Below, piece by piece: positions 23,975 through 34,222 of a stretch of 64,000 nt of DNA. The notes below the pieces were generated by a model. It was not told the origin of the DNA. It saw nothing but the letters and a program-made list of their open reading frames with translations, and did not search any database. Source of the DNA: Agelaius tricolor (Eukaryota > Chordata > Aves > Passeriformes > Icteridae); assembly GCA_023055355.1 (NCBI GenBank), contig JALJCS010000004.1, positions 22,714,244 through 22,778,243 of the forward strand. The letters run 5' to 3'. Both the position numbers and the translations under genes were made by a program. Positions within the stretch are counted from its first letter, which is position 1. The number at the start of each line of letters is the position of its first letter.

Positions 23975-25548
23975 TTGTGGTGCACATCCTTCACCTGTAT
24001 CCAGAGACTGACTTAAAACACCCAAGCAACAAAGGGTACTGACAAATTTTGGAATATATGTTTTGGATTTCTAGCTCTTTCAGCTAGTGTCCTTCCCAAT
24101 TGGAGCATGGCATAAAGGTTGTTAGAGACAGAATATTAGAATGCCCTTTTTGGTTATTATTTTACCTTTTTAAAATTATTTTTTTCTAGGATTTGGAATC
24201 GTTATTATATTAATTAAATAAATAAAAATTAAAATACTGATTAGAATTATATTAAACTGCTTGTACCATAGCACTTTGTCCTGTTGGAAAGGGCTACTCA
24301 CTTAAATATAAAATATTTCTGAAAAACTTAATAATTAAATCGTAATAATTCTACTGACTTGCTTATCAGATTTAGACAGAAGGTACTAATGTTTTTAAAA
24401 TCCATGATTATTTGATCCACTGGTCTTCCTTATTCCAGATATTTCAAGAGTTTCATAGGAAAATTCTAAGAACCTAGCACCACATCACTTTGTAGAAAAA
24501 ATACTGCTTACTTCAAGAGGCAATGATTAGGTAAAGGATATGAAAGAAAGAAAAAGTGTTCCTGCAGTTTATGTGTTCTCTGACACAATTTCATTACTAT
24601 GGACAAGTTGTGTACCTCCTTACTACAAACCCTAGCTTTAAAAAGTTCATGTTGAGGCCATCATGCCAAATGTACCTGATTTACAGCCATGCTTATTAAA
24701 ATCTGTAATAAAAATTCCATACAAGAAAAAATATATGAAGTTATTGCAAAGGGAATATTTGTTACCTTGGTAGCAAATAAAATCTGTATTACTATTGTGT
24801 ATTTTATTTTCATTGAAAAATTGAATCCTTTTCAATTATTGTGTGGGATGGGAAAGTAGTAAACAAGGTTGTAAATCTCTGGAATTTGTTTCATGGTAAT
24901 AGTACATTAAGCAGGCAACTGGTATTCTCCATGCATTGAAGTAGAACTACTATGACTCACTACTTTATAATTATGTGAGGATTATTAACACAACAGGAGA
25001 AGTAAATTGGCTACTCAGCACGAGTATCACTCTGTGTCTTAGCTAATTGCATATATCCTAGGTTAGCCGAGCTAGGCGGATCTCCCATTGTGCTCGGAAT
25101 TGAGAGATATACATAAAAATTGTAATAATTTACAAGGTAAAATTGATGTTGAAAATTATAGAGGTTCTCAAAGGATTATTTAAATTGTTTGATATTTTTA
25201 ATATATTTTTGTGTGATAGTTTGTTCAAAAAGCATCATAGCAAGTAAAATTAAAAAAGCCCCAAACAAACAACAAAACAAACCCACCAAAACACACAAAA
25301 ATAAAACACAACACTCTATAGGATCTAATTGAAATTTTAGGTCTTATCCTCTTATGTATGTTAGATGGCAAATGAGTTTGTGAAGTTGAATGAAAATGCA
25401 AACCAGTACTGAAATACTAATATATCTATATCTCCTCTGGCTAGCTGCTAAAATCTTACATAGTCACAATGAGCTGATAGCTTTCAAACCAAATACACTT
25501 TTTAGAGGATGTGTGTGCATGTGTATATTAAATAAATACAAAAATACA

Positions 25549-25580
25549 AATATAAATATCCTGGTAAGGATATTTATATT
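25549..25580. repeat. Perfect 14-bp inverted repeat, 4-base loop
   Basis: aatataaatatcct and its exact reverse complement flank ggta. AT-rich stem-loop of unknown relevance. Confidence 0.85.
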
Positions 25581-25818
25581 GCTTGCTGTAGTTTTAGGGA
25601 AGTAATGATATTGTGAAAAACATTTCACAAATTAGAAACATGCAAGTGATAGAAAAGCACTAATATTTAAAGACAGACGCTTCAAAATGGTGTGAGCTCC
25701 TTCTCTGGTCCTGGAAACACCAATGGGTAAAAAAAATCATTAGTTGAGTAGTCTTTAAAATAGCTTCCAGGAATAATGTACACATGTGCATAAAAATATG
25801 ATCTATGTAGAGACTTAC

Positions 25819-25860
25819 CTGTGGAAACAGAAGTTGTCCTGCTGGTTTTAATGACTTCAT
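25819..25860 (-). other. Candidate 42-nt micro-exon (very speculative)
   Basis: On the minus strand a tttgtag acceptor precedes ATGAAGTCATT and a strong donor CAG|GTAAGT follows TTTCCA. The bounded 42 nt are open (14 codons starting ATG). The acceptor has a weak pyrimidine tract. Such pairings occur by chance in tens of kilobases, so this is only a lead. Confidence 0.15.
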
Positions 25861-26440
25861 CTACAAATGATCAATTTTAGGATCAGCGTGGCTGTGAATG
25901 TAGAGATAATATGAATTAATATTGATATTATGATATGAATAATTTTTCTGGCATATAGTTTTGCCTATATCCTGAAAAGAGCTCACCTGAAGGGCTATAT
26001 ATGTAAAAGAGTCTTTTAAGAGCAAGTGTCTTTAATCTATCTCAGTTCTAATCACAACTGGAAATAGTTCTAATGTTCCTTGGCTAACTAAATTTAGTAT
26101 AATAAACATATAATGAAAAGTAAATAAAAGCAAATATTTCGTGTATGTGCACTGGTATACATTTTCACTTTCATTCTTTTAGTAGCAAAAAATAAAATCT
26201 CAAACACCCTGCTTGTAAAACTTCATCAGTGGTCTATATACACAGCCAAATCCAGAGCATTTCCATCTGCAGCATCAAAGAAGACAGGAAAATATCACAA
26301 ATACATAGCTACATAAAATACTACTAGAATAAATACTAAAATACTAAAATAATAATTTTGTTTACTCTCAATTTTATGCAGTTTCTTTTTCCATTATTTT
26401 CCATGGCAGTGTTTAAGAGTGGAACTTCTATAGGGAGTAG

Positions 26441-26557
26441 GGGTTAATTCTGGCGGGCGGTCATCATCCTCCTAGTTCTGGTGTAGGGGCCAGGCTTGAG
26501 TGGAAGAAAGCCCAGAAGAAGCCTAGAAAGAAGAAGGCTTCTGATGTGAAGCGTTGA
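26441..26557 (+). other. Short open frame with lysine/arginine-rich end
   Basis: A 38-codon open stretch from a stop at 26438 to a stop at 26555-26557, ending in a basic run ([17 protein letters not shown]). It lies about 180 bases upstream of a sense LTR and has a higher CpG content than its flanks, so it might be the 3' end of a retroviral internal region, or a pseudogene tail. No family was recognised. A 17-base direct repeat (gaagcgttgaattaaaa) begins inside it at 26548 and recurs at 26579. Confidence 0.25.
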
Positions 26558-26734
26558 ATTAAAAGCGTTGTCAACCTAGAAGCGTTGAATTAAAACACCT
26601 AACATTTTATATGAAAACAGAAAAATATAATTTTATTCAGGAAAACTGTCATATGTGAAGAATAAAATACATTTGTCAAAAACTGTTTTGAGGAACCTTA
26701 GCTGTGCTATTTTGTGCAGTATTTAGTTGACTTT

Positions 26735-27105
26735 CCTCAGAGCAGACCACAAGGTGTGTGTTCTATATTTGCTGTTAACTCAGGGGTACTTTAATCATAG
26801 CAGAGAGGAGCTTGTCCAGCATCAAGGCATTTTCTGCTCCTCACGCTGCCCTGCCAGTACGTGGGCTGGAGGTGCACAAGAAATGGGGAGGGACTACAGC
26901 TGAGACAGATGATTAGTGTTTAGGCTCACCGTGGCCATGCTGTCTGGCATTCTGCTTGGCAGTAAAACCGAGCTAAAGGAGTAATGGGCGACGTTTGGGA
27001 TGGCATTTGTCTCTCCAAGTAACCATTGGGTCTGATGGAGACCTGCTTTCCCAGACGCGGCTGAATACCCGCTGGGACAGGCTGTACGTACATCCGTGCG
27101 GAACC
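26735..27105 (+). mobile_element. ERV LTR (sense), left part, split by a nested insertion
   Basis: Sense LTR text of the same broad family as 15190-15764. Landmarks are 'tccagcatcaaggcattttc' (26815), 'ctcctcacgctgccc' (26836), 'acgtgggctggaggtgcaca' (26859), 'gggcgacgtttgggatggca' (26986), 'ctctccaagtaaccattggg' (27011) and 'ctgatggagacctgctttcc' (27031). The expected continuation breaks off near 27075-27105 and resumes near 27863, so a second element split it. The left edge is approximate. Confidence 0.6.
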
Positions 27106-27120
27106 CTGCGCTGTGTGTGC

Positions 27121-27190
27121 AGGCAGGGCAAGGCAGGGCAAGGCAGGGCAGGGCAGGGCAGGGCAGGCAGGGCAGGCAGGGCAGGCAGGG
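27121..27190. repeat. GC-rich minisatellite, GGCAGGGCA-type
   Basis: Three units of aggcagggca are followed by three gggca units and then ggcagggca units. On the minus strand all frames read as Pro/Ala/Cys/Leu-rich text, which explains the long GC-rich open frames there (26894-27380). They are not genes. Confidence 0.9.
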
Positions 27191-27376
27191 CCCGGCCCTG
27201 CTGAGCGAGGCCCTGCCCTGCCCGCACAGCCCAGCCCCGGGGCTCTGTCCCGGCCCCGCGGTGCCGCCAGGCCCGGGCCCGCCGGAGGCCGTGCCCACAC
27301 CCAGCCTGGAGCCCCGGGCTGGCCCTGCAGTGGCCGAGTGACCGCAGGTCCCACCTGGGGGAAGGGCCCAGGACGG

Positions 27377-27446
27377 CCAAAGGGTATTTAAACCAAAGGG
27401 TATTTAAACCAAAAGGTATTTAAACCAAAGGGTATTTAAACCAAAG
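27377..27446 (+). repeat. Tandem repeat: 4 x 16 bp, each with TATTTAAA
   Basis: Four units of ccaaagggtatttaaa start at 27377, 27393, 27409 and 27425, plus a partial ccaaag. The third unit differs by one base (ccaaaaggtatttaaa). Every unit carries a TATA-like TATTTAAA. The array sits between a CpG-rich segment and text resembling the downstream part of an LTR, which is where an LTR core promoter would lie. Confidence 0.92.
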
Positions 27447-27862
27447 CCTGCGGTAAGCACATGTCCTGACCCTACCTCCTCTTGGAGATTCTATCAGCTG
27501 AACAACAGTGGAACCAGCGCTGGTTGTTATATCTGTTCTTTTCTACATCTTTTCTGTCTTTTCCCCTTTATTCTTTTTCTAATTCCCCCTTGTCCAATTT
27601 TTTTAGTAACTTAAGATCAGATGGCTTAGAGTTTGCTGAGTTGAATGGGCTAAATTAATGCTTTGAAAAGTATTTTTTGTTGATTGAATGCTGCTCTACA
27701 GTTTTGCTTAAGTTCTCCGATTTTCCGCAGTTGCCTGTAAAGGTTTGCTATGTTGTTTTCGCCTCTTGAGAATATCTTGTCACTGTTTCCCCTTTGCATC
27801 TAAATAAGAGTACCTGGACAGCTGTAAGCCCTTCTAAAAGTCCCTTTGAACAAGTTTTTTGG

Positions 27863-27995
27863 GGTCTTATACCTGTGCGCCCATGGGACGTGTGAATTCA
27901 TTCCTTGCTTTTCCTTTGCTTTTGTGCACAGCTTTCTCTACCTGTTAAGCTGTTTATCCCACAATGTTACTACAGATCTGCTTGCTCTTCAGCAC
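27863..27995 (+). mobile_element. ERV LTR (sense), right part of the split outer LTR
   Basis: The outer LTR text resumes: 'gcgcccatgggacgtgtgaa' (27877), 'ttcattccttgcttttcctt' (27897), 'gcttttgtgcacagctttct' (27917) and 'ctacctgttaagctgtttat' (27938). In family copies this directly follows the 'ctgaacacctgc' zone at which the left part stops. It decays beyond about 27960 without the canonical CCACCACA end. Confidence 0.55.
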
Positions 27996-30900
27996 AATTT
28001 TACTACATTATGACTGAATTTTTTAGATAATTTCTTTGGATCTGCTGGTGTAAAATCTTTCAGGGCTCTTATTATTTAGAATAAATGAAATACCTCAGTG
28101 GTTTATAGATGGACAAGTATTTCTCCAAAGTTTGATAGCTGAATACCAGATAATAACAGATTGTTGCCACAAAGGAATTGGTTGCTGCATTTTGGGAGGC
28201 CTGGAGATAAAAGGGGTTTTTTCAGTTCAGTCATGAGAGTGTTCACTCTGTTCTCTTTACACCTTGAACCATTCCAGCATATATCTTTGTCTTTGAATTT
28301 TTTTTTAATGCTTTCTGTCATGCTGGATATCATCCTTCAACAAGAGGGAAATCTGTTTAATTCTTCTATTTTTTTACTCTGGTGTAGATTTACCCAATAA
28401 TGAATTTCAACAGTATGAAGAACTTGATGCAATGACAGGTTTACTATTATGAAAAGAGGACATAAAAAAACCCAACAATTTCAAAGGTAATTTTCTTCCA
28501 TAGACATACATTATAGATTAAAAAGTCTACATTTTTAATTAATGACAATGTGTATATTATTAGTTTTAGAAATATATTTTTTTTACTAAAAATATCCTCA
28601 TGTAAGGGAGGTTACACAACTGCCATAAGACAGCTACAATACCTGTAAAAGGGTCTGAATTTTCCTTCTAAAATAAAAATTGAATTCAGATGGAAAAATA
28701 ATAAGAAAAAAGAACAGGTTCTCCTATGTAACTAATACATTTAGCATTTAGAATGTGTGGGTTTATATATAGAAGAGAATATGCTTTGTTTCTCTTTCGG
28801 TTGTCAGTAACAGAATCCAGAAGTGAAAAAAATGTATTTAACTCTAAGAGTTTTACAGTATTTTCAAAATTCTTGTATTTATTTCCCTTAGGGAAAAAAA
28901 AAAAAAGATTAAAAAAAACCAAAAAAAGAGAGAGCCTAGACAATTTGTTTAATTTGAAATTAGTCTTCAGGCTTTTCAAATGTTCTTACAGAGCTGTCCT
29001 CTTGTAATAGTAATTTTGTCCTGAATGGGGCAATTATCTGATTTTGCATCTTCATCAATTGCTCCAGATGAGCATATTCCTGGGGACAAATTTAAAAGCA
29101 CAATGCAGCTTTGTCTGCTTGAAATGTCCTCCTCTATCATCAATATTCACTGAACAGTAGGACCGAAGATGTGGTGTTTTTCAACAAATAATACCCAGTT
29201 TTTATTCAACTCTCACAAGAAAGCTATCCTTCTGGCTCTCAAAAATATCACAGAATATGCTTCTGGGCAGCTAAAAAGAAATAAACTAAACTAATAAAAT
29301 AAAATAACTCTGTCCTACATCCAGAAAACCCAATAACATATTTTATTTGCATGAGTCTCTGAATATATCAGACAATAATATAGACATAACAGAAAAAAGC
29401 TTTGTAGAAGTCTTGCAGGTTCTGTCAGTATTTTGCTGCTTTGCTCACAGATTTATGTGAAGTTTTGTTTTCCTCTGAGATCCTCCTGCAATGTACCTTT
29501 CTTATTCTTTTTCTCATGTGTTCCTTATTTTGATCAACAGCTCTACTTTGTAGGCCTTTTGTTCAGGAGAGAAGACCAGACTTACCTGTTCAAGGGAGAC
29601 TGGACTCCAGCTGTGACTATGACTATCTGTTCGTGTAGGGAGGAGTTTTACTATGGCTGGCTGACATGCTTTTACCACACAGAAACTAAAATGTTTCAGT
29701 TTACTGAGAGAATATACTGCACAGATATTTCTGAGTTTTGCTTCTTGATCTAAGCCAAGACTTACATTCACTTTTTCTCCTTGCAGGTGGCATACTAAAA
29801 GTTTAGTATTATAACATGCACAATAAGCACAGAGCTATGAAAATAGTTACACTTTTCCCACACTGGAGAGCAAACAGGATTTATTAGTTGTATCTTTTTC
29901 CAAATGTTCAACAGTAAATTAGCAAATGACAGCAAAACAGAGTAACAGAATAATGCTGCATGGTCAATACAGTGCTCATACAAATGTTTTTCAATTTTAA
30001 AAGTGCATTTTAACCACAGTTTTACTCAGATAAGAAAGTTCAAATTAGATTATGCTTTTCTTAAAAAATATTTTTTCTGCGAAATCTGCTTTGCCTGTTG
30101 ACACTACCAAAATAAATTTCTCTCCTACACACAATTTTGGCAGGTTCAAAATTAATTTTGCTGGCTTGCTCAAATACACATTAAGACATAATTTAATAGG
30201 GAAAGGAGACATGGTCACTTCATTTGTGTAATTGTATTTAAAGGGGTAACAAAAGTGATGGTCCTATAAAATTTGAATCAAGGTTATGGGCCTGAATTGC
30301 AAAATTAGCCAACCTTGAATGAGCTGTAATCTGCATGCTGCCCTTTAGCTGGTGCAGCTGAACAGGTTCAGAATTATATATCATTGGGAAGTATGTAATG
30401 AAGATCACAGAACCAGTTTTAAAATAAACTCTGAGAAACAAAGGAATCCTTAGAATGATAAATGGTTAATACTTGATGTCAGACTGGCAATCATACTTCC
30501 TTTCTCGTCTAATTTTTATGACTTTGTAATCTTGGCCCTCACACCATCTGCAGGAAAAGGACAATGTCATTGCTCAATGATCAAATTTAAATTTGTTTAA
30601 TTGATTAAACATAAATTTAATTTAATTTTTAATTTTTAAAAATTTAATTGTATGTTTAATTTCCTAAAAGCAATAGGATTGTTGCTCTTTTTGCCTTCCT
30701 TAACCTGAAATTTTTGAGACTTGCTACTTACTAAGCAAGACAAGATACTGTTCCAAGAAGATCTTGGTATTATTATTCAGTTAGTTTCTATTCTCTGTCA
30801 CACTGCTTGCTAAGTTTTTTTTCTTTCTGTGTTGACCTGACAGCTATAAACACACAAGACCTAAGAATACAAAGGAAGCTGGATTTTTCCTTAAAAAACA

Positions 30901-31823
30901 AAGGAGAATAAGAGATGCACCTGCACAGGAAAAATCTATCTGTTGCCTCATGAAATAAATTATTCAATGCATTGACTGTATCACCATTTTTTATCTAGTG
31001 CAATGGAAAAAATTTCTTCTTTTACTTATTATTGACTTAGTTATGTGTCATAAAGCTTTGGAGTTGAATTAATTTTCACTAGATCAGGGTAATATGTGTG
31101 AACAGGTGACAATATTCCTATATAGTCCATCCCCTTAAGTTCTTGTTCTATAATGATAAGCTACAAATAGAGAATTAAAAAGCTCGCAGAGAGTCCTGTT
31201 AAGTTCTGAATGCTTCTGCAGACAGGGATTGCAGTAGTTGATCTAGTACTATCCACATAGACTGATAAAGGCTCCCACCAGCAAACCCTGCCTTCTCTTG
31301 CTATTGACCTCTTTGGCGTGCTCGGCTGCCTGCTCATCAGGCTTCCATCTCCAGCTTCCCTTTTCAGTTGACTGAGTTTGTAACCAAAAACTTCATTTCA
31401 ACCTGGTCATGGCCCAGTCAGGGCATGTTTAGTCCAGCTGGACATCCTTGCCTGTCAGAATTCATTCACATCCTATTGCATGTCAATGGTATTTTATCGG
31501 TAAGAGATGTTTGCCCCTTTGATGTTTATATTATATCCTTCTCTGCCCTTACTCTAAAGCTGCGCTTTACTCCTAATAGTGCTAGCTCTCATTAATTTTA
31601 ATCATATTGAAGGTAAAAATTCCTAATAGAAGTGTCTGAGCATTCTGTGCTGTGCATAGCACGTGTGTGTCTCGTTCTGATGCTGTTACCTTCGCCTACT
31701 GTGCACCAGCATTTTTTTCATTTCTTTGAACAGGTATTTTGCTTATTGAGAAATCACATTTCAACAGTGTAAAAAAAAACTTTAAAAATATGTCTATTTT
31801 AAAATACATTAGTTATTTTAAAA
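27996..31823. other. AT-rich non-coding DNA, one higher-complexity patch
   Basis: No repeat family or convincing gene was seen. The segment 31180-31740 is more complex and includes a splice-bounded open stretch (listed separately). Frames at 28686-28979, 28753-29007, 29433-29753 and 29514-29771 show no domain. A very AT-rich zone lies at 30585-30660. Confidence 0.5.
31368..31499 (+). other. Candidate 132-nt exon (speculative)
   Basis: A good acceptor (cagcttcccttttcag) precedes 31368 and a fair donor (ATCG|GTAAGAG) follows 31499. The enclosed 132 nt are open in one frame for all 44 codons (starts LTEFVTKNF), and the length is a multiple of three. The surroundings (31180-31740) are less AT-rich than the neighbourhood and contain a few CpGs. 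No protein family was recognised. A non-coding RNA exon or chance are equally possible. Confidence 0.25.
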
Positions 31824-33004
31824 CACAGAATCACAGAATATGCTGAGTTGGAAGGAACCCAAAAAGATCATCAAGTCCAGCTCCTGGTCCTGCACACCCC
31901 CATTCAGGCCATTCCCCCAGGTCCTGTCACTGGTCACCACAGGGAACAGATCAGTGCCTACCCCCCCTCTTCCTCTCATGAGGAAGTTGTAACTGCAGTG
32001 AGGTTTGTCCTCAGTCTCCTCCAGGCTGAACAGACTAAGGGGCCTCCTCCAGTCCTCACACAGCTTCCCCCAAGGCCCTTCACCATCTTTGTAGTCTCCT
32101 TTGGACACTTCCTAGGAGTTTAATGCTTTTCTTATATTGCAGTGCCCAAAACTGCACACAGGACTTGAGGTAGCCACCCCAGCTCAGAGCAGAGCAGGAC
32201 AATCCCCTCCCTTGCCCAGCTGGCCATGCTGTGCCTGATGCCCCCCAGGACAGGGTTGGCCCTTCTGGCTGCCAGGGCACTGCTGACCCATGTTCAACTT
32301 GCCATCAACCAGGACTCCCAGGTCCCTTTCCACGGCACTGCTTTCCAGCATTTCATTCCCCAGTCTGTCCATACATCCAGGGTTGCCTCATCCCAGATAC
32401 AGAATCCAGCACTTTATCTTGTTGAACTTCATATGGTTGATGATTGCCCAAACTCCTGCTTTGTCAAGGCCTCTCTTCATGGCCTACTTGGCCTTTGGGG
32501 AGTCAATACCTCCTCCCAGTTTTGTATCATCTGTGAACCCAGTATCTCTTCCAGTCCCACATGCAAGTCATTTATGAAGATATTGAAGAGCAGAGGGCTG
32601 AGGATGGGGCCCTGTGGAACCCCAGCAGTGCCAGGTCCCCAGTCTGATGTCACCCCACTCTCTGGAACCCTTTGTGCCTGACCCCTGACCCAGCTGCTCA
32701 CCCATCCCATGATGTGTTTATCCAGCTCTGGGCTGCACATTAGGTCCAGAAGGATCCTTTGAGAGACAGTGTTGAAGGCTTTACTAAAATCTAAAGAGAT
32801 CAACAGGCTTCCCTTGATCAGCCAGGCAGGTTACCTTGTCATAAACGGAAATCAGGTTTGATAAGCAGGATTTTCCTCTCATGAAGCTGTGCTGGTTCTG
32901 ACCAATTACTCTGTTGTCCTTCAGGTCTTTTTCAGTAACCCCAGAATAATTTTCTTCGTAACTTTACCAGGCACTGAAGTGAAACTGACAGGCCTGTAGT
33001 TTGA
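31824..33004 (-). mobile_element. CR1 LINE (antisense), 1.2 kb, 3' end with RT region
   Basis: Longest continuous CR1 here. Two exact cacagaat octamers at 31824-31839 mark the 3' end, followed by 'gagttggaaggaacccaaaa' (31845), 'catcaagtccagctcctggt' (31869), 'tggcccttctggctgccagg' (32258), 'aacccagtatctcttccagt' (32537), 'ggggccctgtggaaccccag' (32607) and 'aactgacaggcctgtagttt' (32983). It is truncated at its 5' side near 33004, in front of the reverse transcriptase domain. Multiple frameshifts show it is inactive. Confidence 0.92.
32477..32803 (-). pseudogene. CR1 ORF2 reverse transcriptase core remnant
   Basis: A 108-residue open frame with clear non-LTR reverse transcriptase motifs. LDFSKAF at residues 4-10 contains the first catalytic Asp (motif A), and GVPQGPILSPLLFNIFINDL at residues 61-80 contains the template-grip and following helix. 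The frame then goes wrong: the catalytic motif C, normally FADD in CR1, is seen only in another frame as FTDD (plus-strand 32526-32537). The frameshift, and the Thr in place of Ala, show decay. Upstream fingers and the endonuclease are missing. Confidence 0.9.
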
Positions 33005-34186
33005 TAGAAGTTTTTATAAGCTTAGTTTAACACTGAATTAGAATATATGAATTTCTGAAAGTTCATTTTACAGGAACTTTATATATGACATGAAGTATTA
33101 CTATGGTTTCATATATATTGAAATTTTTTCCAGATATCTTCAAACCAGATTTATTTTAAGGAATAAGGAATATAAACATCTATTTTCAGTGCTAGTTTTA
33201 AGGAATCAAAACTCATGGAGAAAAATATATTTTCTTAAGCAGACAACCTGGCAAAACATACATGAGACAGAATCTTACAGAAAACCCTATGAAGTAAACT
33301 TTAGTACACAGAGACCTATGCTGATCCTGTGTTCCAGACTTTCTTTCTCTAACCTAAGCAACATCATATTGAGAAGGACTGCAAACTTACATGAGGGTAC
33401 AGTCAATTTAGTTAAGCAAGAGGTCTTAGTAAACTCTAAAAAAACACTTAGTTTCTGCTGCAGTCTCATTTCTTCCCTACCTCTTGAGCAAGGTGGATGC
33501 GAGCACTAATTAAAATTCTTTGTCTGTCTTTTTCTGGTTAAAAGATGATTTACGAAACTGTGAAACAAACAGCTGGTCTTGATCCAAGCAGACCAGTGAG
33601 TTTTCAGGCTTGCATCATGAATACAAAGGCTCACATATCAGACACTTGGCTAAAGCAGTACAACATTTTTATAAAATTACCAGTAACTTAAGCTACCAGT
33701 GATTTATCATCATTAGTGGGATAAGTGGTACTCTTGTATTTTTAATGAAAAAACCAAACCAACACTCGACTTCCATAAGCTGCCTACAGTCCTCCATTTT
33801 TGTGAAGTACTGATATTGCAAGTCAGAAACCTCTATAACAGAGGTAGACTCTGGGGGCTCTAATGGAAAAGGAAATGTTCTCAGTTGTCCTCAAAACAAT
33901 GGAAATACATTGTTTAAGTTTGGACAGACATTTCCCATCCTATCTCTTTTGCTCCAAACCCTTGTGTTGCACACGCTAGCAAAGTAGTGTAATATCAGAA
34001 ATAGTAAGAGGAAAATAATATTAACTCATCCTTTCTATAAGAGCCAAAATAAAATTTCAACAGTATGCAATGTGGAATAACAGAGGTTCAACTTTCATTG
34101 GAAGGTGGAGGCATAAAGCTGCTATATAAGGGGCTCCATATTGGTGCATTTATATACAGGACTTCTAAGCTCATTCTAGAATCACA

Positions 34187-34222
34187 GAGGCTGAACTGGA
34201 AAAAAATAGATCACCAAAGTTA
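34187..34222 (-). mobile_element. Probable CR1 3' tail relic (antisense), 36 bp
   Basis: tagaatcacagaggctgaac followed by tggaaaaaaatagatcacc resembles the first bases of an antisense CR1 3' end. It is too short to be sure. Confidence 0.4.

Larger units (their letters stand above)
22846..26440. other. AT-rich non-coding DNA with scattered local structures
   Basis: No gene was recognised over 3.6 kb. The stretch contains a G/T-rich tract (23888-23974), a small CpG cluster (25018-25100), a 14-bp inverted repeat (25549-25580) and a splice-bounded mini open frame on the minus strand (25819-25860). Each is listed separately. Confidence 0.55.
27106..27862 (+). mobile_element. Nested ERV LTR-like insert with GC-rich U3 and reiterated TATA-like box
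   Basis: A different LTR-like block lies inside the outer LTR. It starts GC-rich with a GGCAGGGCA minisatellite (27121-27190) and a CpG-rich 170 bases. It then has four 16-bp repeats with TATTTAAA (27377-27440), followed by text remembered from a common avian LTR: 'agcctgcggtaagcacatgt' (27445), a 'tcttggagattctatcagct' stretch (27481), 'gttgatgggct'-like gttgaatgggctaaattaat (27641) and 'tttttggggtcttatacc' near 27858. Exact ends are not resolved. A short shared word (tacc) flanks the split on both sides. Confidence 0.5.

Noticed and set aside
26894..27391. Overlapping GC-rich open frames of up to 142 residues on both strands
   Set aside because: They are open because the GGCAGGGCA minisatellite and the CpG-rich block contain few stop codons. 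The peptides are low-complexity Pro/Ala/Gly text in all frames.
29514..29771. Minus frame preceding a strong CAG|GTAAGT donor at about 29586
   Set aside because: No convincing acceptor and no CpG or composition signal. One strong donor alone is common by chance.
32226..32681. Plus-strand frame of 151 residues
   Set aside because: Antisense shadow of the CR1 reverse transcriptase remnant.
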